A stretch of DNA of 64,000 nucleotides from Desulfonatronum thioautotrophicum (GTDB taxonomy: Bacteria > Desulfobacterota > Desulfovibrionia > Desulfovibrionales > Desulfonatronaceae), in NCBI RefSeq assembly GCF_000934745.1, contig NZ_KN882169.1, positions 90,280 to 154,279 on the forward strand, read 5' to 3'. This document shows positions 39,344 to 48,327 of the stretch, one piece after another. The translations under genes and the position numbers were made by a program. The stretch's first letter is position 1. Every line of letters begins with the position of its first letter. The notes beneath the pieces are model-generated. The model made no database searches, was not told the DNA's origin, and saw only the letters and a list, made by a program, of their open reading frames with translations.

Positions 39344-40157
39344 AATAGTTCAACCTTTCTTCCATGGTGCTGACAATCTTGGATAGGAGCAGCGTGATCA
39401 CCAAATAGACCAGGGCGACCATGGTATACGTCTCGAAGTAGTTGAAGGTCACGCTGGCGAACTCCCGGCCGCGACGGAGGATATCCGACACCGCCAGGAT
39501 GGAAACCAGGGAGCTGTCCTTAAGCAGGGCGATGAATTCGTTGCCCACGGGCGGCAAGATGGTTCGCCAGGCTTGGGGCAGGATGACGTAGAACATAGTC
39601 TGGGTGCGGCTGAAACCCAGGGACCTGGCTGCCTCGGTCTGGCCGTGGTCGATGGATTCGATTCCGGCCCGGAAGACCTCGCCCATGTAGGCCCCGTAGC
39701 AGATGCCCATGGCAATGACCGCGGCCACCAGCGGCGGCATGTTCTTCAGGAAGATGAACAAGGCATTGGAGTCGGGGAGATTGGCGAAGACCTGGCCGAG
39801 GGCAAAATAGATATAGAACAGCTGGACCAGCAGCGGAATGCCGCGGACCACTTCCACGTATGTCGAGGCGATCAGGTTGATGGCCCTGTTTTTGGAAATC
39901 CGGCCCAGTCCGGTGAACAGGCCCAGGACCAGGGCGAGGAGAATGGACAAAATGGTGACCTGGAAGGTGACCATGATGCCATCCGGGAGAAATTTGAGGA
40001 CCCGCCAATATGGATCAGGGCGGGTGAGGCACAGATAGCTTATGATGCTCAGGGCGCCAATCAGCGCGATCCACCAGGCGCTGAATAGTCCCCGGTCTCG
40101 CTTGCGCGGCAGGGCCGCTCCGTCTCCAACGTCAATGACGACGTGCTTTTCGGCCAT
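39330..40157 (-). CDS. Polar amino acid ABC transporter permease
   Basis: HisM/GlnP-type inner membrane permease of 275 residues with about six membrane segments and the EAA loop ([22 protein letters not shown] region) that contacts the ATPase. One permease gene is present, so it likely acts as a homodimer. The N-terminal 30 residues are a polar cytoplasmic extension. It is separated from the binding-protein gene by a stable stem-loop. Confidence 0.94.
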   Translation of the reverse strand: MAEKHVVIDVGDGAALPRKRDRGLFSAWWIALIGALSIISYLCLTRPDPYWRVLKFLPDGIMVTFQVTILSILLALVLGLFTGLGRISKNRAINLIASTYVEVVRGIPLLVQLFYIYFALGQVFANLPDSNALFIFLKNMPPLVAAVIAMGICYGAYMGEVFRAGIESIDHGQTEAARSLGFSRTQTMFYVILPQAWRTILPPVGNEFIALLKDSSLVSILAVSDILRRGREFASVTFNYFETYTMVALVYLVITLLLSKIVSTMEERLNYYERR

Positions 40158-40198
40158 CGGTCACCTGTGGCGCTTTTTGGAGGGTTGTGAAGGGCGTA

Positions 40199-40250
40199 CT
40201 CCCCTCATGCCGAGTGCGATGCGGATGCGATGCCTTGGGCTTGAGGGGAG
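40199..40250. other. Intercistronic stem-loop in ABC operon
   Basis: Arms 40199-40207 and 40242-40250 pair perfectly over 9 bases, and after one mismatch three more bases pair. It lies between the binding-protein stop and the permease start, where REP-like hairpins commonly protect the upstream mRNA and give the binding protein a higher level than the membrane parts. Confidence 0.6.
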
Positions 40251-40269
40251 CGAAAAAACGGGATGCAGG

Positions 40270-41028
40270 TTATTCTCCCCCAAACCATTTCTTGAAGATC
40301 TGATCATACTCGCTGCTGGCCTTGACCGCAGCCAGGGCGGAGTTGATCAATTCCAGGGTTTCCGTATCGCCTCTTTGCACGGCAAAGCCCAGGTATTCCG
40401 GCTCGTCGGGCTCAATGAGAAAGGCCAGGGTCAGGTTTCGGGAAAAGTCGGGGTTGGTCAAAGCGAAGTCCGCGGCCACGGCGTCGTCGGCGATAACGGC
40501 GTCCAGGCGTCCGTTGGCCAGATCCGTGATGGCCAATCCCACTTCATCGTAGCTCTTGGCATTGTTTCCGGCAATGCGCATGGCGGTAAAGTAACCGGTT
40601 GTGCCGATCTGCGCGCCGATGGTCTTTCCGGCCAGGTCGGCTTCACTCTGGATGTCGGAGCCCTGGCGAACCACTACGCCCTGCTGGACCTCGAAGTAGG
40701 GATCGGAAAAATCCATGGCTCTTCTGCGCTCCTCGGTGATGGACACGGAGGAGGAGATGGCGTCGTAGCGCCCGGCGGCCAATCCGGCAAAAATGCCGTC
40801 CCAGGCAGTGTTCCGGATCACGGCCTCAAATCCGCCCGCCCGGGCCATGGCATTGACCAGGTCCGGACCGAATCCGACGCACTCACGATCTTCGTTGATC
40901 ATTTCCATGGGGGGCCACGTGCAGTCGGATGCAAAGGTGATGGTCCGCTGCGCCCAGGCCGTGGACGTCATGGCCATCAAAAGCATTCCCACCAAAAGCA
41001 GTTTCGCTGGAAGAAAATACTTCAGCAT
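40270..41028 (-). CDS. Amino acid ABC transporter substrate-binding protein
   Basis: Family 3 extracytoplasmic solute-binding protein of 252 residues. A signal peptide (residues 1-26, cleavage after AWA) sends it to the periplasm. The ITEERRRAMDFSDPY motif and GKTIGAQIGTTGYF hinge are typical. It is the first gene of a three-gene importer. The specificity is not readable from sequence alone. Confidence 0.95.
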   Translation of the reverse strand: MLKYFLPAKLLLVGMLLMAMTSTAWAQRTITFASDCTWPPMEMINEDRECVGFGPDLVNAMARAGGFEAVIRNTAWDGIFAGLAAGRYDAISSSVSITEERRRAMDFSDPYFEVQQGVVVRQGSDIQSEADLAGKTIGAQIGTTGYFTAMRIAGNNAKSYDEVGLAITDLANGRLDAVIADDAVAADFALTNPDFSRNLTLAFLIEPDEPEYLGFAVQRGDTETLELINSALAAVKASSEYDQIFKKWFGGE

Positions 41029-41252
41029 ACCTCAAAACCTCCATTCGTTGACGTTGTGATGAACTCCCAGTGGAGCGAAACACCATCTTCCACACCGTGT
41101 GCCTGTAAAGAGTTGACCCCTTCAGGTCAAGAACCTGCGCGGAAAAAAGGCGGACTCACGAAGTTGTAAATATTTGAAGTGAGGTGTGGCGACCTGGTGA
41201 GCAGAAAATAATTCTCCTCTGGGCTTGCAGATGCCGCAACGTGAGACAGGCA

Positions 41253-42251
41253 TCACCTTCCCGATACACCGGCGCGCAGCCTGAGCCACATTCTCCGGCA
41301 CAGGCTTTTTATCAGTTGGCACGGGTGAAAGGAAACCGGATTGAGGCGATCCGGTAGCTGGAAGGCGGAGAGGTCCAGCGTATCGGGGGCGAGCAGGGCA
41401 TTGGCGATCTGGTTCGGGTGATGACCGGGCAGTTTTTTTCTACAGGCTTCGCGCCAAAGGGGGACCTGATCCGGACGCAGGCTCAAGGCCGTATAGATGA
41501 CGGTGTCCAGGGCCACGGCATTGTCCGAAGCGGCCAACAGCCCCAGGTTGCAGGGCTGCCCGCTGGCCGGCCCGGAGACATGCATGGCGGTGACGGCGTC
41601 CAGCAAAGAAGTCGTGGGCGGGAGGTGGGTCTGAAGGTCCAGAACCAGCATGGCCAAATCGTCGTTTTGCCCATGGCGCATATGGGCCAAGGCTTTACGA
41701 ACCCCGCTGACGCAACCGAAGAGGTTCTTGGACGCCGCAGTGAGCAGCAACTGCGAGTGTGCCTTGAGTTTGGGCAGGTTCAGCAGCAGGTCGGCCTCCA
41801 GGACATGACGGGAAATGCCGACAAGGATGCCGCAGTCCAGGCGACGCTGTACAGGCCGATTCAAATCAAGGATGGGCAACCTCAAGTCACGCAGAGCCTC
41901 GGTCAGTCCGGCGGCCCGGGCCACCTGGCCAGCGGTACCAAAAGCCGGAGAGTCGCCTACCTGGACACGGACGCCATGATCCAAGAGTAGCGTGCACACC
42001 GTGCGCACCACCAAGGGGTGAGTGCATGAGAGATACGCCCGTCGGGAGGTGACCAGGTTGGGTTTGACCAGCACGACATCCCCGGGCCGAAAAAATCGCC
42101 CGATGGACTGCCAACATGCCTGGATGGACGTGGTTAGCAGATCCGGCTCATAGGCCGCGCAACGGGTCAGGCCCACAGGGATGGACCCGTCGGATGCTCC
42201 CGCGAGGTCATCGTCCGGCCGATTTGCAGCAGGCGCGGTCAATCCACGCAC
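41253..42251 (-). CDS. DUF362 domain protein
   Basis: A 332-residue member of the DUF362 family: VLVKPNLVTSRRAYLSCTHPLVVRTV, a GDSPAFG loop, LPKLKAHSQLLLTAASKNLFGCVSG, and a late DNAVALDTV segment. Family members are often fused to ferredoxin domains or linked to anaerobic metabolism; this one lacks the ferredoxin part. It starts at GTG 42251, overlapping the rhodanese-fusion gene by 13 bases. The function is not established. Confidence 0.85.
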   Translation of the reverse strand: MRGLTAPAANRPDDDLAGASDGSIPVGLTRCAAYEPDLLTTSIQACWQSIGRFFRPGDVVLVKPNLVTSRRAYLSCTHPLVVRTVCTLLLDHGVRVQVGDSPAFGTAGQVARAAGLTEALRDLRLPILDLNRPVQRRLDCGILVGISRHVLEADLLLNLPKLKAHSQLLLTAASKNLFGCVSGVRKALAHMRHGQNDDLAMLVLDLQTHLPPTTSLLDAVTAMHVSGPASGQPCNLGLLAASDNAVALDTVIYTALSLRPDQVPLWREACRKKLPGHHPNQIANALLAPDTLDLSAFQLPDRLNPVSFHPCQLIKSLCRRMWLRLRAGVSGR

Positions 42252-43156
42252 TTGGGCAGAATGCGCGCCAGGAGGCGCTGGTGTCCGCGTTCGTCTTGCG
42301 CCAAATCCAAAAAGACGGACTCCAGTTCCGTTCCGGAGTGGCTTAAGGCCAAATTCTTGTAAAGGTCGTAAGCCATGAGCTCGATTTGCAACGCCAGTTC
42401 CGTGATTCCAAGGCAGAATTGCTCCCGAGCCTTGCCCTGCTGGTTCGTCGATATCCCGTTGTTCTGGTTCCGGGGCTTGTCCGGGGCCTGCCCCTTCCCT
42501 TGGGCCTGCTCCTGGGCCTGTCCCAATGCGGCCACGGCATCCTCCATGGATAGGCCGCCTTCCAGGATATCTCCCTGCATACCTGCAAAATAGTCCGTAA
42601 AGTCCCGGGGCGCAGAGGCCGGATCAATTTGCTGCAGGCGATGGTAGAGGACGTGGGCATGGGCCTGTTCCACCTTGGCCAGTGTCTCCAAGGTTTTGGT
42701 CAGTTCAGGGGAATGGGCTCGGGTTGCGGCACTCTGGTAGAAGCGCTGGGCTGCTTTTTCCAGTTCCATGGCTCGCAGCAGGGCCTGGGACGGCTTCAGG
42801 GTTTGGTCATGATCAAAGAGCGCCATGCGCGGCATATCGGTCAAGGCATTGCCTTCCCAGGCTAGGAAGCCTCCAGTCATGTTCAGGATGCGGGTTTGCG
42901 GCGGCAAGGCCTCCTGGGCCATGCTGGCCGCGGCTTGGGACCTTGCGCCGCTGCGGCAATAAAAAATCAGGTTCGGCGTGGAACGCAGTTCATCCAGATG
43001 ATCTTCGATTTCCGGCAACGGCAGCAGTCGGGCGCCGGGAATATGGCCTTCCTGGTATTCTCCAGGCTGGCGGACGTCCACCAAGGCGTATTCGGCTTCC
43101 GTCAGGCGCGAGCTGAAGGTGGGGATTTCTTCGGGAAAAATGGGTTGAACGGGCAT
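42239..43156 (-). CDS. Rhodanese - rubrerythrin-like diiron fusion
   Basis: A 305-residue two-domain protein. Residues 1-110 are a rhodanese domain with the persulfide Cys in YCRSGARS and the VDVRQPGEYQEGHIPGA motif. Residues 125-305 resemble a rubrerythrin/ferritin-like helical bundle with Glu and His in ELEKAAQRFYQ, EQAHAHVL and DERGHQRLL. A Gln-rich linker (QAQEQAQGKGQAPDK) splits the bundle. It is probably involved in sulfur handling or peroxide defence. ATG 43156 has AAGGA upstream. Confidence 0.88.
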   Translation of the reverse strand: MPVQPIFPEEIPTFSSRLTEAEYALVDVRQPGEYQEGHIPGARLLPLPEIEDHLDELRSTPNLIFYCRSGARSQAAASMAQEALPPQTRILNMTGGFLAWEGNALTDMPRMALFDHDQTLKPSQALLRAMELEKAAQRFYQSAATRAHSPELTKTLETLAKVEQAHAHVLYHRLQQIDPASAPRDFTDYFAGMQGDILEGGLSMEDAVAALGQAQEQAQGKGQAPDKPRNQNNGISTNQQGKAREQFCLGITELALQIELMAYDLYKNLALSHSGTELESVFLDLAQDERGHQRLLARILPKCVD

Positions 43157-43348
43157 GGGTACGTCCTTAGATTCTTCGGTTGCACATTCTTTGGTTTGCA
43201 AGTCAGTTTTCCTGCGTATTGACCTGATAGGATAAAAATTAAACGTTTTGCGTCAGGGGAGCAACTGGGAGTATTCATGTTGTGGCGATGTGGTTGGATG
43301 GCGGTTGTTTCTTGCCTCCACAAGGCAAGCGTGATATCCTGAAAAAAT

Positions 43349-44005
43349 ATGTTCGACATAGCATCTTTTATCCGTGAACTGGCGATCATGGCCGTTCCAC
43401 TGCTCATGGCCATTACCTGCCATGAGGCGGCCCATGGTTATGCGGCGTGGCGCTTAGGTGATCCCACCGCAAAACTTGCCGGAAGACTGACCTTCAATCC
43501 CATTCGACATGTAGACCCCGTGGGGACAGTGATTTTCCCTCTGATCCTCGTTCTCGTCAAGAGTCCATTCCTGTTTGGCTGGGCCAAACCGGTTCCCGTC
43601 AACCCCCGTTATTTTCACGATCCGGTCAGAGGCATGATGCTGGTTTCCCTGGCTGGTCCTGGGACCAATTTTGTCCTGGCGCTGGGCTTTGCCGCATTGT
43701 TTCACGCGCTGATTGCCCTGGCTGTAATGCTTGGCGGAACCGGGCTGCAGGTGATTGAGCCACTGGTCCTCATGGCGCAGTATGGGGTGATTATTAACCT
43801 GATTTTGGGCATTTTCAATTTGCTGCCCATTCCACCCCTGGACGGAGCGAAAATTCTCGCCGCTTTTCTCCCAACGCGGGGTGTTCAAATGATCTACAGC
43901 TTTGAGCGCTATGGATTCATTGTGATCATCCTTTTGCTGATGACCGGGGTACTGCAGGGTGTATTGCTCCCGATGGTCAGTTTTTTTGTAAACATTTTGT
44001 TGTGA
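43349..44005 (+). CDS. Site-2 protease family (M50) membrane peptidase
   Basis: An intramembrane zinc protease of 218 residues. The zinc motif is H25-E26-A-A-H29 in the first membrane segment, and the third ligand is the Asp of NLLPIPPLDGAK. The compact form with about five membrane segments and no PDZ domain matches the short S2P group common in bacteria. The substrate is unknown. It is divergent from the rhodanese fusion and 120 bases upstream of trpS. Confidence 0.93.
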   Translation: MFDIASFIRELAIMAVPLLMAITCHEAAHGYAAWRLGDPTAKLAGRLTFNPIRHVDPVGTVIFPLILVLVKSPFLFGWAKPVPVNPRYFHDPVRGMMLVSLAGPGTNFVLALGFAALFHALIALAVMLGGTGLQVIEPLVLMAQYGVIINLILGIFNLLPIPPLDGAKILAAFLPTRGVQMIYSFERYGFIVIILLLMTGVLQGVLLPMVSFFVNILL

Positions 44006-44128
44006 GCTGGAGGCTGTTGCCCAGGCGCCCTTGTAAATGTCGCCTCTTCCAAGTGTGAGATGCATGCTGCTTCCAACCCTGGCCGTCACGGTCGATTTTT
44101 GAACCACCACTTGAGGTAAACTGTTCTG

Positions 44129-45151
44129 ATGTCCACCCCCACACAACGTATCGTTTCCGGAATGCGGCCCACAGGGCCGCTGCACTTGGGTCATTATTTC
44201 GGTGTATTGGTCAATTGGGTTGCTCTGCAGGAAGAGTATGACTGTTTGTACTTCGTCGCCGACTGGCACGCCCTGACCAGCGAGTACGCCAGTCCGGGTC
44301 GGATCAAGCAGTTTGTGCCCGAATTGGTCATGGATTGGGTGGCCGCGGGTTTGGAGCCGGAGAAGTGTACCATGTTTCTCCAGTCGCAAATCAAGGAACA
44401 TGCCGAGTTGCAGCTGCTGTTTTCCATGTTCACCCCGCTGGGTTGGCTGGAGCGCAATCCGACCTACAAGGAAGTGAAGGGCGAGCTTGAAGGGGCAAAG
44501 GACTTGAGCACCTATGGTTTTCTGGGGTATCCGGTGCTCATGGCCGCGGATATTCTGATGTACCGTCCGCACCTTGTTCCCGTTGGCCAGGATCAACTCC
44601 CCCATCTGGAATTGACCCGGGAAATCGCCCGGCGTTTCAATTTTTTGTATACCCCGCTTTTTCCGGAGCCCCAGGCCAAGCTGACCGAGGCCCAAAAGCT
44701 GCCGGGGCTGGATGGACGGAAAATGAGCAAAAGTTACGGCAATGCCATCCACCTTTCCGAGTCCATGGAGCAGGTTACTCCGAAAATCATGAGCATGCTG
44801 ACGGATACCAACAGGATGCGCAAAAAGGATCCAGGCAACCCGGACCAGTGCAACCTTTTTCCTTACCATGTCCTGATGACCGACGCTGGAAAACGCACGG
44901 AGATCGTCTCCGGGTGCACTCAGGCCACATTGGGTTGTGTCGACTGTAAAAAAATGCTCTTGGAGAGTCTTGGCGCATTTTTGGAACCAATGCGGGCGCG
45001 TCGGGTCGAGCTGGAGAACAACCCAAGGCGGGTATGGGACATGCTGGAGGCCGGTAATCGCAAAGCTCACGAACAGGCCCTGGAAACCCTGACCTTGGTC
45101 CGGGAACGGGTCAACCTGGAATACAAGGAATTGTCCGCTTTGAGGAGCTGA
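44129..45151 (+). CDS. trpS: Tryptophanyl-tRNA synthetase
   Basis: Charges tRNA-Trp. Class I synthetase of 340 residues with the HIGH variant GPLHLGHYFG and the KMSKS signature in GRKMSKSYGNA. GAGGT lies about 10 bases upstream of the start. The protein is complete. Neighbouring S2P-trpS order is common in deltaproteobacteria. Confidence 0.97.
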   Translation: MSTPTQRIVSGMRPTGPLHLGHYFGVLVNWVALQEEYDCLYFVADWHALTSEYASPGRIKQFVPELVMDWVAAGLEPEKCTMFLQSQIKEHAELQLLFSMFTPLGWLERNPTYKEVKGELEGAKDLSTYGFLGYPVLMAADILMYRPHLVPVGQDQLPHLELTREIARRFNFLYTPLFPEPQAKLTEAQKLPGLDGRKMSKSYGNAIHLSESMEQVTPKIMSMLTDTNRMRKKDPGNPDQCNLFPYHVLMTDAGKRTEIVSGCTQATLGCVDCKKMLLESLGAFLEPMRARRVELENNPRRVWDMLEAGNRKAHEQALETLTLVRERVNLEYKELSALRS

Positions 45152-45190
45152 CCGTCCCCGCGGCATCATGAAAAGGATCATGGCCTCTTG

Positions 45191-46537
45191 ATGAAAACCA
45201 TCAAAATTCTCTTTTTCCTGTTGTTTTGCGCCGGGGTTGCCGTGGCAGCGGTGCAGAATGCGGAAATTCTCACTCCGCACCTGCCTGTTCGATTCCTTTG
45301 GCCCGGCTTGCCGGTTGTTGAATTCACCCTGCCTGTTTTCGCTTTTATCGCCGTGGTCTTCCTGGCCGGAGCCATTCTGACAAGCTGGAGTTATTTGGGG
45401 GAACACCTGCGGCTCCGGCGTTCCCTGGCAGCAAACAGGCAAAGTGTTCTTGCTCTTGAACGCGAACTGCATCCTGAACCGGATGTGGAACCAGCCCCGG
45501 AACCAGCCCCGGAACCGGACACACAAACCGATCCGCAATCAGAGCCGGAATCCCAGTCCGGCCCCGTTTCCGAACCCGTTGACGGGGATTCACCGAAACC
45601 ATCTCTTGCCCAGGGCCTCCATCCAGATGGTGTATCCAAGACATACCGTTCGGTAGCCACCGCAATATCATCCCAGGAACCCTCCTCGCGAACCCTTCAG
45701 ATCTCCATGGAGTCCTCGATGGAAAAAAAAACCTCCTCACCTGAGCCGGAAGACAAGGAACGAGTTGAAATCACGCCACAGGAACTTGCTGCCGAAGAGC
45801 AAGACACTGTGCAGTCCAAGACTGTCGAGGAGCCGGATTCCTCGGAATCCCTTTCGGCAACGCAGCCAGAAACAACATCAGAAACAACATCAGAAGCAAC
45901 TCCAGAGTCGGCACCAGAAACAACATCGGAATCAGTTTCTGCCTCGCCCACCGATGTTGTCGATGCAGAGCAGACGATCGCAGCTACTGAAACCCAGACG
46001 CCTGATACAGCCACCGGGATGTCATCAGACAACCAGGATGCCCTTAGGGGAGACAACGAATTTGAGCGCCCCAGCGGTCCGGGTTGGGGGGCAGTGCTGC
46101 TGCTTTCCGCGGCTTTGGCCCTGGTCGTCAGCAGTGGGGTGTACATCGTGCTCAACAATCAAATCTCCCAACTTTCGGATCAGCTCAAAGACTTGCATAT
46201 CCAGAGCGGTCACATGGCTTCGACCCAGGAAGAGATGGGCCGGACCTGGGAATTGGAGCGGGTTGCGGTGCGCGAGCAGTTCGACATCCTGGAGCAGGAA
46301 CAGTCACAACTGACGACCGGAGTGGAGCGTCTGGAAGAGCAGATGGTCGCCCTGGAGGCTTTGCCGGAAGTGTTTCGCAAACGGCTGCTGGCTGGTTTTT
46401 TGTGGGATGCAGCCGGCAAAACCGCTTTTTTGGGAACCCAGGTGGAGACTGATGAACAGCGGGATACTCTGGGGCGGGTTGAAGAAATGCTCCAAATGTT
46501 GGCCAGGGAACTGGAGGAAGCCGGAGGCGGTCAGTAG
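45191..46537 (+). CDS. LapA-like protein with long Pro/Glu linker and second membrane helix
   Basis: A 448-residue protein. Residues 1-75 resemble LapA/DUF1049 (two membrane segments, VQNAEIL). A low-complexity region of about 200 residues follows, rich in Pro, Glu, Thr and Ser, including EPAPEPAPEP and repeated SETTSE-type units. Another membrane helix (about residues 299-320) leads into a coiled coil (residues 325-390) and a short C-terminal helix. It may bridge inner membrane and periplasm. No homologue can be named. ATG 45191 is used. Confidence 0.78.
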   Translation: MKTIKILFFLLFCAGVAVAAVQNAEILTPHLPVRFLWPGLPVVEFTLPVFAFIAVVFLAGAILTSWSYLGEHLRLRRSLAANRQSVLALERELHPEPDVEPAPEPAPEPDTQTDPQSEPESQSGPVSEPVDGDSPKPSLAQGLHPDGVSKTYRSVATAISSQEPSSRTLQISMESSMEKKTSSPEPEDKERVEITPQELAAEEQDTVQSKTVEEPDSSESLSATQPETTSETTSEATPESAPETTSESVSASPTDVVDAEQTIAATETQTPDTATGMSSDNQDALRGDNEFERPSGPGWGAVLLLSAALALVVSSGVYIVLNNQISQLSDQLKDLHIQSGHMASTQEEMGRTWELERVAVREQFDILEQEQSQLTTGVERLEEQMVALEALPEVFRKRLLAGFLWDAAGKTAFLGTQVETDEQRDTLGRVEEMLQMLARELEEAGGGQ

Positions 46538-46587
46538 CCGGCAGTCCGGATCGCAAGTGAAGACTCATCAAAGGGGGATGACGTATC

Positions 46588-47748
46588 GTGTCCAAACAAA
46601 AAGCAACCAAGACCAGCGCCAGTAAATCAAGCAGTTCCAGCTCCAAGCTGACCAAAGCCGAACTTGAAGCCATTGCCCTGGAATTCCGTGAAGAATTAAA
46701 TAAAGTTATCCAGGAACAACAGAACCAGCGGGAGTCTACTGGCCAGGAGTTGGAGGCCGTGCGAACCGGATTGCAGCAGTTGGAGCAGACCCTCAAGGAT
46801 TTCGAGTCCCGCTCGAACCTCAATGAACGGCAGCTCCAGGCTGTCGGTGAAATGGCCGCGTTGGCCCAACAACGGCTGGACAAGGAATTGGCCGCGGTAA
46901 GTGAGCGCCCCTGGGAGGCAATCCGCGAAGAGGTGCAAAACACCATTGCCACTGGGGTTCAGGGTGTTGCTGAATTGGAAGCCAGTCTGCGTTCCCAGGT
47001 TTCTGACCTGAACGCCCTGGTCGAAAATACTGTCCAACGTCTCGTTGGATTGGAAAATCAGCTTGTCGAGCAGGCCGCGGCTGCGCCCGTTGATCGGGAA
47101 CAAGAAATCATCGCGCTTGGTCAGCGCCTGGATGCGCGACTGGGTGGTTTGGAAGAAGCAATCGGCAGTGGAGAAGGGCGCTTGGTCGGCGTGGAACAAA
47201 CCCAGGCGCTGTTGATGAATAAGTTTCAAGAGCTGGAAGAAGTACTGAGCAAGCATGTTCAGAGTCACTTGCCCGCTCAAGGCGCTCCCTCCGCTGCAGC
47301 TGATGAGCAGGCCACGCCGGTGTCCGGCACTGGGGCAGCGCAATCAGGAAAAAGCGCTCAGGACTGGCTGCACAAGGCCCGCCTGCTTTGGAACGGGAGG
47401 AGTTATACCGATCCGCAAACCGCATTGGATTGCCTGAAGCAGGCTCTGGAAATCGAACCAGAAAATCCCGAGCTCTTGAATGAGCGAGGTCTGGCCTTGG
47501 CCGGAGCCGGGTTCCCCGAAAAAGCAATTGCGGATTTTTCACGGGCCATTCTTCTGGATGCAACACTGGCGGCGTCATTCCATAACCGCGGGCTGCTGTA
47601 CATGAAGATGGACAACAAGGATCTGGCCTGCCGGGATTTCCGCTCCGCCGCGGCTCTGGGCGATTCCCGTGCCCTGCAAATGGCCCGGGAAACCGGTTAC
47701 TGCGGCGGTTCCCTGTTCAAAAAAATGTTTCGCGGCGTCATCGATTAA
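46588..47748 (+). CDS. Coiled-coil / TPR protein
   Basis: A 386-residue soluble protein. A Ser/Lys-rich start (residues 1-22) is followed by heptad-rich helices (about residues 25-225), an Ala/Ser linker, and a TPR block (about residues 260-370) with WLHKARLLWNGRSYTDPQTALDCL-type and NPELLNERGLALAGAG-type repeats. No signal peptide. It starts at GTG 46588 behind GGGGGA, 50 bases after the LapA-like gene, so the two are probably cotranscribed and may interact through their coiled coils. The function is unknown. Confidence 0.75.
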   Translation: MSKQKATKTSASKSSSSSSKLTKAELEAIALEFREELNKVIQEQQNQRESTGQELEAVRTGLQQLEQTLKDFESRSNLNERQLQAVGEMAALAQQRLDKELAAVSERPWEAIREEVQNTIATGVQGVAELEASLRSQVSDLNALVENTVQRLVGLENQLVEQAAAAPVDREQEIIALGQRLDARLGGLEEAIGSGEGRLVGVEQTQALLMNKFQELEEVLSKHVQSHLPAQGAPSAAADEQATPVSGTGAAQSGKSAQDWLHKARLLWNGRSYTDPQTALDCLKQALEIEPENPELLNERGLALAGAGFPEKAIADFSRAILLDATLAASFHNRGLLYMKMDNKDLACRDFRSAAALGDSRALQMARETGYCGGSLFKKMFRGVID

Positions 47749-47832
47749 CGACGCATCCGCCGATTGCCGCTGGGCCTGCTTTCTGACCGCGCATGCGGCA
47801 CTGAACGACGATTTTTCCACCTGTTCTCTTCT

Positions 47833-47879
47833 ACCGGTTCGATGTGTCATGTTCCTCCGGCACATCGGACCGGTTTTTT
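47833..47879 (+). terminator. Rho-independent terminator
   Basis: Arms 47833-47846 and 47861-47874 pair over 14 bases with one G-U, enclosing a 14-base loop, and a run of six T follows (47874-47879). It lies about 85 bases after the coiled-coil/TPR gene. Confidence 0.9.
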
Positions 47880-48327
47880 ATGTATTCCATCACGCATCCC
47901 TTTAAAACGTGTGCCGTCTGTTCCGTCTTGCCTTTTTCAGAGCCATGGCTACTTCTGCTGCACGCAGGACAGAAACCACAACGCTGAAAAACGCCAAGCA
48001 GCATGAAAAGCCGGCAGAGCCGGAGTCTGGTTGTGCGGATTATTGCACACAGTTGCACCGCGAATGTGCAGTATTTTGCTCCTTTCGGTTCATTCGAACA
48101 TAAAAGAGTGTGAATACAGGCGAGTGTAAGTGTATTGTGTTCGGTGTATTTTTTGCAATTTGCATACGTGCCGTCACCTCTTCGGTGTTACCTCGCTCGA
48201 ACGTTTTTCGTGAACGGCGGAAGGGCTTGCATTTGCCATCCCCATGAAGGAGATGGTGTCGGATTTGCGAAGATTTCAACCATCGCTCTGTAAAATATAA
48301 CGATTTAACGTCCATAAAGGACGGCGT
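47880..48327. other. Intergenic region upstream of RND efflux genes
   Basis: About 450 bases without a convincing gene. A 64-codon frame (47909-48103) has neither ribosome site nor recognisable features. Several GTGT...TA-like words recur at 48105-48150 and could be a regulator binding region. A possible promoter is TTTCAA (48274) and TATAAC (48296) with a 16-base spacer, close to the efflux start. Confidence 0.35.

Noticed and set aside
43454..45538. A 694-codon open frame on the minus strand opposite the site-2 protease and trpS
   Set aside because: It is antisense to two genes with clear catalytic motifs, has a His/Gln-rich composition typical of shadow frames in GC-rich DNA, and matches no family.
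47909..48103. A 64-codon open frame in the intergenic region before the RND genes
   Set aside because: It has no ribosome site, no recognisable motif and a competing frame on the other strand.
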